A DNA stretch of 16,361 nt, from positions 1 to 16,361 of the forward strand of contig NZ_CP032281.1 of the NCBI RefSeq assembly GCF_002165305.2, given 5' to 3'. A program made the position numbers and the translations under genes. The DNA is from Acinetobacter sp. WCHA55. Lineage in GTDB: Bacteria; Pseudomonadota; Gammaproteobacteria; Pseudomonadales; Moraxellaceae. The notes under the pieces are model-generated. The model had not been told where the DNA came from, searched no databases, and saw only the letters and a list, made by a program, of their open reading frames with translations. Of the stretch, positions 6,791 to 13,094 are shown in pieces. Every line of letters starts with the position of its first letter. Within the stretch, counting starts at the first letter, position 1.

Positions 6791-6812
6791 AAAAAAAGCA
6801 TGACTAAAAGCC
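6791..6812 (-). terminator. Minus-strand intrinsic terminator
   Basis: Read on the minus strand: GCATGGC, loop TTTTA, GTCATGC, then TTTTTTT. It sits just outside the left end of the ISNCY-like element. Before that insertion it would have lain about 15-20 bases beyond the tet(39) pdif site, in position to end tetA transcription. Confidence 0.65.
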
Positions 6813-6817
6813 ATGCC

Positions 6818-6822
6818 TTGGG
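6818..6822 (+). repeat. Target-site duplication, left copy (ISNCY-like)
   Basis: TTGGG, repeated at 8305-8309 directly outside the other end of the element. A 5-bp match alone is weak, but it coincides with ends defined independently by the TGT...ACA inverted repeats. Confidence 0.75.
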
Positions 6823-8304
6823 TGTTATTCCTAAGTAGAAATGTCCTACCTAATAACCAAATAGAAATGTCCTATATGGACATTTCCAAGTCAAGCACAG
6901 GATTTAGATTTCGTTCTTGAATTGCTGTTTTCTGTGCACGTCTGCTTGGCATCTTTTGAGAACGATTACGTTTGTTTTGCTGTTCCAGTTCTTCATGCTG
7001 TTGTTGGATATGATTCAGAACAGCACCCAACCGTTTATTCTCAACAATCTCTCGCTGATTCAGCTGACTTAATTTATCGAAGAGGCTGTAATTGATCTTT
7101 CGGCTATTATGCATGATGGCTACAGTACCATCCGGGTATTCAAGGAACTCAAGATACTTACCGATCAACCTTTGATTTTCTTCGGTGTTTTCCAGGAGAT
7201 ATACGCATTTATCATAAGTAATCGTCAGACTATTCGTGACTCTGCGGGGTTCACGCCAAGTAAAAATATCATCTAATTCTTCGGCTGTTTCAGTGATAGA
7301 CCGATGTAGATTCTTAGGATTAAAAGCCATCTTGGCGAACTTCTGATTGAACTCCTCAATGAAGCAGGGTAGCCAGACATTAGCTTGCTCAATCGAACAG
7401 ATGCCTTTCAGGCGCATCTCCTTGATCAGACGGTCCTGAAGGGTTCTGTTGGCCCGTTCCACACGGCCTTTGGCCTGCGGTGAATTAGCGAAGATGATAT
7501 CGATATTCAGGGTGCTGAGTACACGTCCAAACTGGGTAATCTTGGTGTCTTTCTTGCTGCTTTGATTCACTCTAAAGACTGAATGTTTGTCGCTGTAAAA
7601 CGCTAAAGGCTTACCGTGCTGTTCGACATATAAGCGTGTTGAAATCATATAGTCAAAGGTTGATTCTGACTCACAGAAGCGTAAATGCTGCAATTTTCCT
7701 GTAGCATCATCGATAAACACCAGCAGACAGCATTTAGCAGCGCGTCCTTCAAACCAGTCATGGTGTGAGCCATCAATTTGGATCAGTTCACCAAAGCAAT
7801 CCCGGTTGTAACGAGGCTGATACGGTCGTTTCAGGCGCTTGGATCTAGGCATCCATAAGTCAGCTGCAATCATCCAAGAACGCAGGGTTTCTACTGAAAG
7901 ATCGAATCCATGTACGGTGGTAAGCTTTTCATGCGCTAAAGTGGGTCCGAAACCATGCAGTTGGTCAGAAACAATATTGAGGCACTTGAGTCTGAGTTCT
8001 TCAGGAAGTTTAGAATTGCTGATTTGGCCACGACCGGCATGGGCTAATGCAGATGGACCTTGAGCTTTGTATTTCTGCAGTAAGCGTCTGATCTGACGTT
8101 CTGAAATATGAAGTAGCTGAGCAGCCTGGGATTGAGTTATGCGTTGATCGCAGATTTCCTGCAAGACCGACAATCGTTTAAGTTCTTTATCCGACATAGA
8201 CACCAACATATCAAACCGTCCGCTAAGGAAATTGCAGAAGTGCATATTCTAAAAGCGGACATTTTTACTTTGGAGAAACCGGACATTTCTATTTTGGAGT
8301 TACA
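6823..8304 (-). mobile_element. ISNCY-like insertion sequence, complete
   Basis: The 1482-bp element starts with TGT and ends with ACA, and has inverted repeats of the pattern TGT-A-TCC-AA-TAGAAATGTCC. Each end carries the TAGAAATGTCC box twice: 6836-6846 and 6862-6872 on the left, and as complements at 8281-8291 and 8257-8267 (one mismatch) on the right. A third, inverted copy at 6878-6886 forms a palindrome with the second. A 5-bp duplication, TTGGG, flanks it. It inserted directly beside the tet(39) pdif site, between tetA and its probable terminator. Confidence 0.85.
6872..8245 (-). CDS. ISNCY-like DDE transposase
   Basis: 457 aa from the first Met; Met13 (8209) and Met17 (8197, MSDKELKRL) are plausible later starts. 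The N-terminal helix-turn-helix ITQSQAAQLLHISERQIRRLLQKY spans about 36-59. The catalytic core has D158 in LIQIDGSHHDWFEG, D219 in FYSDKHSVFR and E263 in NSPQAKGRVERANRTLQDRL. The run DGSHHDWFEGRAAKCCLLVFIDD is characteristic of ISNCY-type transposases. The C-terminus is charged and Gln-rich. The stop codon lies inside the left-end repeat box. It is co-directional with tetA upstream, so tetA read-through could feed its expression. Confidence 0.9.
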   Translation of the reverse strand: MHFCNFLSGRFDMLVSMSDKELKRLSVLQEICDQRITQSQAAQLLHISERQIRRLLQKYKAQGPSALAHAGRGQISNSKLPEELRLKCLNIVSDQLHGFGPTLAHEKLTTVHGFDLSVETLRSWMIAADLWMPRSKRLKRPYQPRYNRDCFGELIQIDGSHHDWFEGRAAKCCLLVFIDDATGKLQHLRFCESESTFDYMISTRLYVEQHGKPLAFYSDKHSVFRVNQSSKKDTKITQFGRVLSTLNIDIIFANSPQAKGRVERANRTLQDRLIKEMRLKGICSIEQANVWLPCFIEEFNQKFAKMAFNPKNLHRSITETAEELDDIFTWREPRRVTNSLTITYDKCVYLLENTEENQRLIGKYLEFLEYPDGTVAIMHNSRKINYSLFDKLSQLNQREIVENKRLGAVLNHIQQQHEELEQQNKRNRSQKMPSRRAQKTAIQERNLNPVLDLEMSI

Positions 8305-8309
8305 TTGGG

Positions 8310-8337
8310 AATTCGTATAACGTGTATTATGTTAATT
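8310..8337 (+). other. pdif site 3 (C/D orientation)
   Basis: XerC arm AATTCGTATAA (8310-8320), spacer CGTGTA, XerD arm TTATGTTAATT (8327-8337). From 8311 to 8342 it is identical to 12328-12359, spacer included. It begins directly after the 5-bp duplication of the ISNCY-like element. Confidence 0.92.
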
Positions 8338-8387
8338 TTAGATAAACTATAGAATCCATTAGTTTTTAAACCAATAAATTAAATATT

Positions 8388-9575
8388 TTATGGAACTCCA
8401 GAATATTTATTCAGGCGATACTTAAGCAATAAGGGTAGGGTGATTACATAAAGTATTGCAGCTAATGCCCATACCATTCCAGGAGCTGATGCCCGAGTCA
8501 TAAAATAGAGGCTAGTAACTAATACAGGACCAATTATAGCCCCCAGACTATTAAAACTGCTTAATAGCCCTTGTAATTCACCTTGTCTTTCATCACTAAT
8601 ACCTCTGGACATCATTGCTTGCAAAGCAGGAACGGCTACTCCACCAAGGGCAAACAATGGTAACAACGCAAAAGGCACCCATTCTTCAACAGCAATAGAT
8701 AAAAGAAGTAAACCAATTGCATCGCAAGCTATTCCACATAACAACGTATTTTTCTCTCCAAACCTCTTTACCATAGGGGCGATAGCAAAAGCCTGTGCAA
8801 TAGAATGGCATATTCCATAACTAGCAAGGGAAACACCTGCAATAAATATACTCCAGCCATAACGATCCTGCCCATAGATAACCCATAAAGTTGCGGGGAC
8901 TTGTGAAACCAATGTGATAATTAAAAAGATACCAAGCAATGGAGCCATATTAGGTTGAGTGATCAAATAGGATAATTTCTTTAATATTGATTGCTCCTGA
9001 ACCTTCTCAGTCATTTTATTGCTGTGTTTTGATTCTTTTAATAAGACTGCTGTCATTATTAAATTAATCCCATTCATAAAAGCAGCAGCAAAGAACGGTG
9101 CATGTAAGTTCCATTCACCCAAAACTCCACCTATTACCGGACCCGCTATAAACCCAATACCAAAGACAGCTCCAAGGAGACCAAACCTTTTTGCACGCTC
9201 ATGGGCTGGAGTAATATCTGAAACATAAGCTGTTGCAACAGCCATGTTGGCACCTGTAATTCCCGCAAAAATACGACCAATATATAGCCACAATAGAGAA
9301 GGAGCAGCAGCCATTAGGAGATAATCAGCCGTTGCACCAGCAATTGAAATAATTAATACAGGTCGACGTCCAAATCGGTCACTCAACGCTCCAAGGATAG
9401 GTGTAAAAATGAACTGCATCAGAGCATACACAGCTAATAAAGCACCATAGTGAACACCGCCTGCTTCAGCTCCAGCCAATGACCGTAATAATTCAGGCAA
9501 GATCGGCATAATTAAACCAATCCCAACAGCATCCAGAAATATAGTGATTAAAATCACGCTCAATGATTTCTTCAC
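8388..9575 (-). CDS. tetA(39): Tet(39) tetracycline efflux pump
   Basis: A major-facilitator tetracycline/H+ antiporter of the inner membrane. Starting at the GTG at 9575 gives 395 aa, the length of Tet(39), with VKKSLSVILITIFLDAVGIGL as the first membrane segment and its conserved Asp15. An upstream ATG (9620) would add 15 residues but begins within the promoter/operator region, so it is unlikely. Motif A, GALSDRFGRRPVL, lies at about 62-74 between segments 2 and 3. About twelve hydrophobic segments follow, with a polar central loop (KESKHSNKMTEKVQEQ) between the halves. It is transcribed divergently from tetR. No terminator is visible between its stop and the pdif site. Confidence 0.96.
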   Translation of the reverse strand: MKKSLSVILITIFLDAVGIGLIMPILPELLRSLAGAEAGGVHYGALLAVYALMQFIFTPILGALSDRFGRRPVLIISIAGATADYLLMAAAPSLLWLYIGRIFAGITGANMAVATAYVSDITPAHERAKRFGLLGAVFGIGFIAGPVIGGVLGEWNLHAPFFAAAFMNGINLIMTAVLLKESKHSNKMTEKVQEQSILKKLSYLITQPNMAPLLGIFLIITLVSQVPATLWVIYGQDRYGWSIFIAGVSLASYGICHSIAQAFAIAPMVKRFGEKNTLLCGIACDAIGLLLLSIAVEEWVPFALLPLFALGGVAVPALQAMMSRGISDERQGELQGLLSSFNSLGAIIGPVLVTSLYFMTRASAPGMVWALAAILYVITLPLLLKYRLNKYSGVP

Positions 9576-9586
9576 AAATGTCTTCT

Positions 9587-9640
9587 CTAGCAATGATAGA
9601 ATTAATATTCTCTCACACACTCCCTATCAGTGATAGATTT
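9587..9640. promoter_or_regulatory. Divergent tetA/tetR control region with two tet operators
   Basis: Operator 1 is CTATCAGTGATAG (9624-9636), a perfect 13-bp palindrome and the classic tet operator core. Operator 2 is CTAGCAATGATAG (9587-9599), with one mismatched pair. Their centres are 37 bases apart. A minus-strand promoter for tetA fits CTGATA (9625-9630) and TATTAA (9602-9607) with a 17-base spacer, its -35 buried in operator 1. The tetR start is four bases after operator 1, leaving no normal ribosome-binding site. TetR bound here should repress both genes until tetracycline is present. Confidence 0.9.
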
Positions 9641-10282
9641 ATGAGTAAAAAAGATATTGCACCTCAACGTCTGACACGTGAAATAGTCCTGCGTACCGCA
9701 TTGGATATGTTGAATGAAGAAGGCATAGATTCAATAACCACACGCAAGCTAGCTCAACGATTGGGTATTAAATCTCCAACTCTATATTGGCATTTCAAGA
9801 ATAAATCCTTGTTAATGGAAGCAATGGCGGAAACCATTATAAATGAACACCATTTAGTTTCTTTACCCATCGATGGGATGACATGGCAAGATTGGTTGCT
9901 CGCTAATTCTGTAAGCTTTCGTCGAGCACTACTAGCTTACCGTGATGGTGCTCGTCTACATGCAAGAACTAGCCCCAGTCAAGGACATTTCAACACGATT
10001 GAGGCCCAAGTTGCGCTGTTATCTCATGCTGGGTTTTCTCCTGTTGAAGCAGTTGCATTACTTATGACATTAGGAAGGTTTATTGTTGGGTGGGTCCTTG
10101 AGGAGCAGCAAGAAGAAATAAGATCAGACCCACCATTCGAAGCCGATCCAACTATATATCCACTCATGCTCCAAGGAGTGAATACCTTACAAAATATGAA
10201 TGCGGATGACATTTTTGAAAATGGGATTCGTATGGTGATTATCGGTGCTGAAAGACAACTTGATATTAAAATGCAAACTTAA
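9641..10282 (+). CDS. tetR(39): TetR(39) tetracycline repressor
   Basis: A 213-aa TetR-class repressor that releases the tet operators when it binds tetracycline-Mg. The start MSKKDIAPQRLTREIVLRTAL is chosen because the frame upstream runs through the promoter and operators. The N-terminal helix-turn-helix is ITTRKLAQRLGIKSPTLYWHFKNK (about 31-54), with the TLYWHFKNK recognition helix typical of tetracycline repressors. The C-terminal part (about 60-213) is the helical drug-binding and dimer domain. It is transcribed divergently from tetA and is the last gene before the D/C pdif site. Confidence 0.95.
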   Translation: MSKKDIAPQRLTREIVLRTALDMLNEEGIDSITTRKLAQRLGIKSPTLYWHFKNKSLLMEAMAETIINEHHLVSLPIDGMTWQDWLLANSVSFRRALLAYRDGARLHARTSPSQGHFNTIEAQVALLSHAGFSPVEAVALLMTLGRFIVGWVLEEQQEEIRSDPPFEADPTIYPLMLQGVNTLQNMNADDIFENGIRMVIIGAERQLDIKMQT

Positions 10283-10338
10283 CTCTATACTGCTTTAAGC
10301 AACTGTTCTATTTAGTAATAAAGCTTTTATCCTTAATT

Positions 10339-10366
10339 ATTTAACATAATAGAGCTTATACGAAAC
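10339..10366 (-). other. pdif site 4 (D/C orientation)
   Basis: On the plus strand: ATTTAACATAA (10339-10349), spacer TAGAGC, TTATACGAAAC (10356-10366). Both arms are close to consensus. It closes the tet(39) module. Confidence 0.9.
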
Positions 10367-10433
10367 GTTTTTTTAATATTACTTTAAGATCAGTATCTTA
10401 TCGTTATTCATACCCTTTGGAACGTTCTCGTTC

Positions 10434-10465
10434 AACCGACTTGGAAACAAGTCGGTTTCTTTTTA
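10434..10465 (+). terminator. Intrinsic terminator beyond the tet(39) module
   Basis: AACCGACTTG (10434-10443), loop GAAA, CAAGTCGGTT (10448-10457), then TCTTTTT. It is a strong plus-strand terminator about 150 bases after tetR and 70 after the pdif site. No closer plus-strand gene is visible, so it may serve tetR or an unseen short RNA. Confidence 0.85.
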
Positions 10466-10770
10466 AGCAAAACTGTAACTTTTAGCCAATAAGATTGATC
10501 AGAAAACATTCGTTTTTGTATTTTTTCCTGATTTCTCAATGGTCCAGATTCAGAAATAATCCCCAATTTCTGCGGACAACTCTTGGGATAAAATAGGCCA
10601 ACTTTGTAAGCTAAAACTTACACAGATTTAAGGATTTTGCGGATTGGTAATCCAAAGCATTAGCCCTATGATGAATACATAAGGGAACTGGATGTTTCCA
10701 GAAAACAATAATAAGAAAATTGCGCAAGGAATGGGCAGCACGAGATCAGTAAGACGAGCAACCCGATATG
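10466..10770. other. Intergenic stretch with no gene seen
   Basis: Between the two terminators there is no open frame with a convincing start. Apart from the zinc-ribbon remnant at 10641-10667, nothing recognisable was found. It may be the decayed end of an older backbone segment. Confidence 0.5.
10641..10667 (-). pseudogene. Remnant similar to the 56-aa zinc-ribbon gene
   Basis: Bases 10641-10652 equal 14701-14712 exactly. Bases 10653-10667 equal 14737-14751 with one difference. The two blocks are contiguous here but separated by 24 bases there. In the frame of the intact gene, the missing 24 bases are eight codons including the second CxxC knuckle. The surrounding sequence is not open. A decayed relative of that gene is the simplest reading, but the match is short. 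Confidence 0.4.
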
Positions 10771-10800
10771 AAAAAGCCCGACAGGATGTCGGGCTTTTTT
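10771..10800. terminator. Strong bidirectional terminator
   Basis: A 13-bp perfect stem pairs AAAAAGCCCGACA (10771-10783) with TGTCGGGCTTTTT (10787-10799), loop GGA, with T runs on both strands. On the minus strand it ends the gene at 10819-11133. On the plus strand it blocks traffic from the tet side. Confidence 0.9.
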
Positions 10801-10818
10801 ATTGCCTGCATTTAAGGT

Positions 10819-11133
10819 CTAATCAGTCTTAGCCAATTCATTTTGGTTGATAAGTTTAATCAGCGCATTTTGAACAAACTCATCAAGTTCAATCCCTTTT
10901 TCTTTTATGATGGTTTCTATCTCTGCTATCGTTTCACTTTCTAACTCGAACTCGATTTCTGCTGATGTTTCCATAAGTAAATCATAGTTATTTTCGACCA
11001 TCTTTTTAAAGGTTTCTTCTAGATCTTTTGTTGATGGAATATTGAAAGATAAGCGTAATGAGCTATTGATAATTTCAACATGGGTATACCCTAAATACTC
11101 AGTACTTTTTCCTACAAATCCTAAGTGCTTCAT
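10819..11133 (-). CDS. Small acidic protein with a ribbon-helix-helix-like C-terminus
   Basis: A 104-aa protein I do not recognise. Residues about 60-98 read EIEFELESETIAEIETIIKEKGIELDEFVQNALIKLI. This is a strand, a helix, a turn and a helix, as in ribbon-helix-helix (CopG or RelB-like) DNA-binding proteins. The N-terminal half (YLGYTHVEIINSSLRLSFNI) looks like beta strands. A ribosome-binding site AAGG precedes the ATG by about 7 bases, and a strong terminator lies just after the stop. No toxin gene is adjacent, so it could be an orphan antitoxin, a regulator, or something else. It lies alone between a D/C and a C/D pdif site. Confidence 0.7.
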   Translation of the reverse strand: MKHLGFVGKSTEYLGYTHVEIINSSLRLSFNIPSTKDLEETFKKMVENNYDLLMETSAEIEFELESETIAEIETIIKEKGIELDEFVQNALIKLINQNELAKTD

Positions 11134-11213
11134 AAAAAACCTTAAATAAATATAGTAGAGAGCTGTCTAAATTAAGCCAGACTCTCTTTTACAAATTTTG
11201 GATCAACAATAAA

Positions 11214-11241
11214 TAATCAAATAACGCCGATTATGTTAATT
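11214..11241 (+). other. pdif site 5 (C/D orientation, degenerate XerC arm)
   Basis: XerC arm TAATCAAATAA (11214-11224), only 6 of 11 matching; spacer CGCCGA; XerD arm TTATGTTAATT (11231-11241), perfect. The flank TTAGAAAGTCTTCA matches the flank of site 1 except for one base, which supports common origin. Confidence 0.75.
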
Positions 11242-11271
11242 TTAGAAAGTCTTCAAGCTCACCTTAAAGAA

Positions 11272-11562
11272 TTAATCTACTAGAGGATGCTCTTTCATTA
11301 AATTCTGTATGTCATTTGGGTCATAACAACCACATAAGCCTAGAAGCACTACGTCTGATATCTCATCAATACAACAACCTGAAACGATTTGCATACGTTG
11401 ATTTTTGTCATATCCAAAAACTGTATATGTAAAATCTTCATCATCAAAATGATCTTTACAGACTGAACAGCAATCAGGGTATTTCTTCAAAACCTCATCA
11501 ATATCTTTTTGCTGAGTAACAGTAACGCTCATATAACAACTCAAATAACTTTTCTTGGTCAT
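11272..11562 (-). CDS. Cysteine-rich small protein, unknown function
   Basis: A 96-aa protein I do not recognise. It has eight cysteines: C9, the cluster PDCCSVC (31-35), VSGCC (63-64) and LCGCYDP (76, 78). Pairs such as CCSVC and CGC could bind zinc or iron, but the spacing is not one I can name. It is also acidic (HFDDEDF, KEHPLVD). There is no signal peptide. The annotated start has a poor ribosome-binding site; Met11 (MSVTVTQQKDIDEVL, at 11532) is an equally good candidate and would drop C9. It is the only gene of the smallest pdif module and is transcribed toward the C/D site. Confidence 0.65.
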   Translation of the reverse strand: MTKKSYLSCYMSVTVTQQKDIDEVLKKYPDCCSVCKDHFDDEDFTYTVFGYDKNQRMQIVSGCCIDEISDVVLLGLCGCYDPNDIQNLMKEHPLVD

Positions 11563-11596
11563 AATTTTACATCTATATTTTTCTGAATATCCTTTT

Positions 11597-11624
11597 ATTT
11601 AGCATGATGGGCGTTATTCGAAAC
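11597..11624 (-). other. pdif site 6 (D/C orientation)
   Basis: On the plus strand: ATTTAGCATGA (11597-11607, two changes from the usual XerD arm), spacer TGGGCG, TTATTCGAAAC (11614-11624). The complement of the spacer, CGCCCA, differs by one base from the spacer of the partner site at 11214 (CGCCGA). Confidence 0.78.
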
Positions 11625-11648
11625 GAAAGCTACCAGCTCTCGTTTTTT
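11622..11648 (+). terminator. Plus-strand terminator abutting pdif site 6
   Basis: AACGAAAGCT (11622-11631), loop ACC, AGCTCTCGTT (11635-11644) with one mismatch, then a run of T (11643-11648). It overlaps the last three bases of the XerC arm and lies upstream of the toxin gene. Confidence 0.7.
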
Positions 11649-11698
11649 GTTATGGAAACTGCTAAAATTCAAATACGCCATTGACGTATAAAGAGTCC

Positions 11699-12019
11699 AT
11701 GTTATTTATTGAAACCAGCATCTTTACCAAGCAAATTAAAGACCTTGTATCTGATGAGGAATATCGTCAACTTCAGCAAGATCTTTTGGTACAGCCTGAT
11801 AGAGGTGATCTAATCAAGAATGGCGGTGGTATTCGCAAAGTACGTTGTGCTCAAGGTAACAAAGGGAAAAGTGGTGGGATACGGGTGATTTATTATTGGG
11901 TCACCGAGGATGATCAGATCTTTTTCTTAGTGGCTTATCCAAAATCAGTAAAAGATAATTTAACAGATAAGGAAACTGCCATTCTGCGCCAACTCGTGAA
12001 GGAGCAATTTCATGGATAA
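11699..12019 (+). CDS. higB: RelE/HigB-type toxin of a toxin-antitoxin pair
   Basis: A 106-aa RelE-superfamily toxin, expected to cleave mRNA at the ribosome. The family pattern is clear: MLFIETSIFTKQIKDLVSDEEYRQLQQ at the N-terminus, then DLIKNGGGIRKVRCAQGNKGKSGGIRVIYYW (about 50-80), then FFLVAYPKSVKDNLTDKE. The basic GGIRKVR and GGIRVIYY segments are characteristic of HigB2-like toxins. The ATG at 11699 is preferred over an in-frame TTG at 11681; GAG lies just upstream. A TATAAA at 11687-11692 would give a very short or absent leader. The antitoxin gene overlaps its last 8 bases, the toxin-first order of higBA loci. Confidence 0.9.
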   Translation: MLFIETSIFTKQIKDLVSDEEYRQLQQDLLVQPDRGDLIKNGGGIRKVRCAQGNKGKSGGIRVIYYWVTEDDQIFFLVAYPKSVKDNLTDKETAILRQLVKEQFHG

Positions 12020-12284
12020 CAACTTATTTGATGACTTGGTTGCTTCAATCAAAGAAGCTGGAGCTATCAAACGTAAAGAAGTTAAAGCAAGCCGAGTTAC
12101 AGAACTCGAATTGCCTGATATTAAAGAAGTACGTGAAAAAACTGGCTTGAGCCAAAATGAATTTGCTGCACGTCTACATATTAGCCCCCGTACCCTGCAA
12201 AATTGGGAACAGGGACGACGCTATCCAACTGGACCAGCAGCTACATTGATTCGAATTTTAGATGCTCATCCAAGTCTTATTTGA
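12012..12284 (+). CDS. higA: HigA-type XRE antitoxin
   Basis: A 90-aa antitoxin and autorepressor. The XRE helix-turn-helix REKTGLSQNEFAARLHISPRTLQNWEQGRRYPTG spans about 41-74, followed by a short C-terminal helix (AATLIRILDAHP). The N-terminal 35 residues (DDLVASIKEAGAIKRKEVKAS) are the probable toxin-binding part. The gene overlaps the toxin gene by 8 bases, so translation is probably coupled. It resembles HigA2/NadS-type partners of HigB2 toxins. A strong terminator follows 12 bases after the stop. Confidence 0.92.
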   Translation: MDNNLFDDLVASIKEAGAIKRKEVKASRVTELELPDIKEVREKTGLSQNEFAARLHISPRTLQNWEQGRRYPTGPAATLIRILDAHPSLI

Positions 12285-12296
12285 AAAAATTACTTA

Positions 12297-12325
12297 AAAA
12301 ATGGGAGCTTAATGCTCCCATTTTT
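12297..12325. terminator. Bidirectional terminator after higBA
   Basis: A 12-bp perfect stem pairs AAAAATGGGAGC (12297-12308) with GCTCCCATTTTT (12314-12325), loop TTAAT. It ends the higBA operon and finishes one base before pdif site 7. Confidence 0.9.
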
Positions 12326-12326
12326 A

Positions 12327-12354
12327 GATTCGTATAACGTGTATTATGTTAATT
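12327..12354 (+). other. pdif site 7 (C/D orientation)
   Basis: XerC arm GATTCGTATAA (12327-12337), spacer CGTGTA, XerD arm TTATGTTAATT (12344-12354). It shares 32 identical bases with site 3, in the same orientation and with the same spacer. Confidence 0.92.
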
Positions 12355-12376
12355 TTAGAAAATTTAAAAGGAATTT

Positions 12377-12973
12377 ATGTCTAACTACACTAACTACCTT
12401 AATCTTTCCACTAGAGCTATATGTGATGCTGTCATGAGCTTTGATCAAGCTCGTTCTGCTGAAAAAATGATGGGGTGGGAGTACGTTGGAGAAGATAATT
12501 CAGCTTGGGAAGAAGGTCCTTATTTAGCATCAGGGGCAAATCAGAAAGATATAGATAGAAACCACCCATACTGTATGAGATCAAGCATCTATATGCGTGC
12601 AATAGCAGGGATTGTTTTAGATAATCAGTTTAGTAATACGGGGAAAACTCATATACCAACATCTAAAATTAAATCACATCAATCAAGGGTTGAACCTATT
12701 ATTGCAAAGTTAATTATGATTGAACAATTTGAAATTTTTAAAGATTTTATGGTTTCTTGTGATGGTCCATACAATAAGAAACAAGTAGAAAAATGGGTGG
12801 GAAAACTTCCAGATGACGTATTGAGTGAAATATCACGTTTAACATTAAGAAGAAATGCATTAACTCATGACATTGATTATGAACTTCCAACAATGAAAGA
12901 AGCGGTGGAATTTTTTTATACTTTAAGATTCATTGTAACCAATCATTTTAATTTTCCTTATAAAAATAAGTGA
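12377..12973 (+). CDS. Putative HEPN-domain protein
   Basis: A 198-aa mostly helical protein not closely recognised. Near the C-terminus, SRLTLRRNALTHDIDYELP contains R159-N160-A-L-T-H164. This is an R-N-x3-H pattern matching the Rx4-6H motif of HEPN ribonucleases, with the polar residue after Arg that is common there. The position, late in a helix of a helical protein, also fits. Many HEPN proteins are RNases of toxin-antitoxin or anti-phage systems. There is no signal peptide. A good ribosome-binding site, AAAAGGAA, precedes the ATG, which is only 22 bases after a pdif site. A separate promoter region follows, so it need not be co-transcribed with the next two genes. The HEPN call rests on the motif alone. 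Confidence 0.6.
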   Translation: MSNYTNYLNLSTRAICDAVMSFDQARSAEKMMGWEYVGEDNSAWEEGPYLASGANQKDIDRNHPYCMRSSIYMRAIAGIVLDNQFSNTGKTHIPTSKIKSHQSRVEPIIAKLIMIEQFEIFKDFMVSCDGPYNKKQVEKWVGKLPDDVLSEISRLTLRRNALTHDIDYELPTMKEAVEFFYTLRFIVTNHFNFPYKNK

Positions 12974-12974
12974 A

Positions 12975-13076
12975 GATTCAAAGGTCTAAAAATTCGCTAT
13001 AATAGCCAATGATTAAAACGTTCCCATTTTAGGGAATATGTAAAAAAGATACCAAAAAGGTAACATTTACTATAAA
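12975..13076 (+). promoter_or_regulatory. Promoter and operator region of the second HigB operon
   Basis: A TATAAT box (12998-13003) with weak -35 options (TTCAAA 12977 or GATTCA 12975) and a second TATAAA box (13071-13076) are visible. Between them are two inverted repeats: TTCCC-ATTTTA-GGGAA (13021-13036) and TACC-AAAAA-GGTA (13050-13062). They are likely operators for the XRE protein of the operon, by analogy with autoregulated toxin-antitoxin loci. Confidence 0.45.
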
Positions 13077-13094
13077 ATTATCTCTAGGGAAGTC

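Larger units (their letters stand above)
8310..10366. mobile_element. pdif module carrying tet(39)
   Basis: The segment lies between a C/D site (8310-8337) and a D/C site (10339-10366) and contains only tetA(39) and its regulator. From the literature on Acinetobacter plasmids, tet39 is known as a discrete pdif-flanked module. No transposase is inside. Confidence 0.85.
11214..11624. mobile_element. Minimal pdif module with one cysteine-rich gene
   Basis: Inversely oriented sites at 11214-11241 (C/D) and 11597-11624 (D/C) enclose only about 355 bases and one gene. Both sites have one diverged arm (XerC on the left, XerD on the right), but the intact arms and 6-bp spacers are clear. The layout copies that of the resistance modules. 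Confidence 0.65.

Noticed and set aside
9576..9620. The ATG-initiated 15-residue extension of tetA(39)
   Set aside because: It would start within the promoter and operator region. The GTG start gives the usual 395-aa length and a normal first membrane segment.
11681..11707. A ninth pdif-like site: TTGACGTATAA, then CCATGTTATTT, at the higB start
   Set aside because: The spacer is 5 rather than 6 bases, both arms have three mismatches, and it would break the perfect alternation of sites. It may be a chance match or a decayed site.
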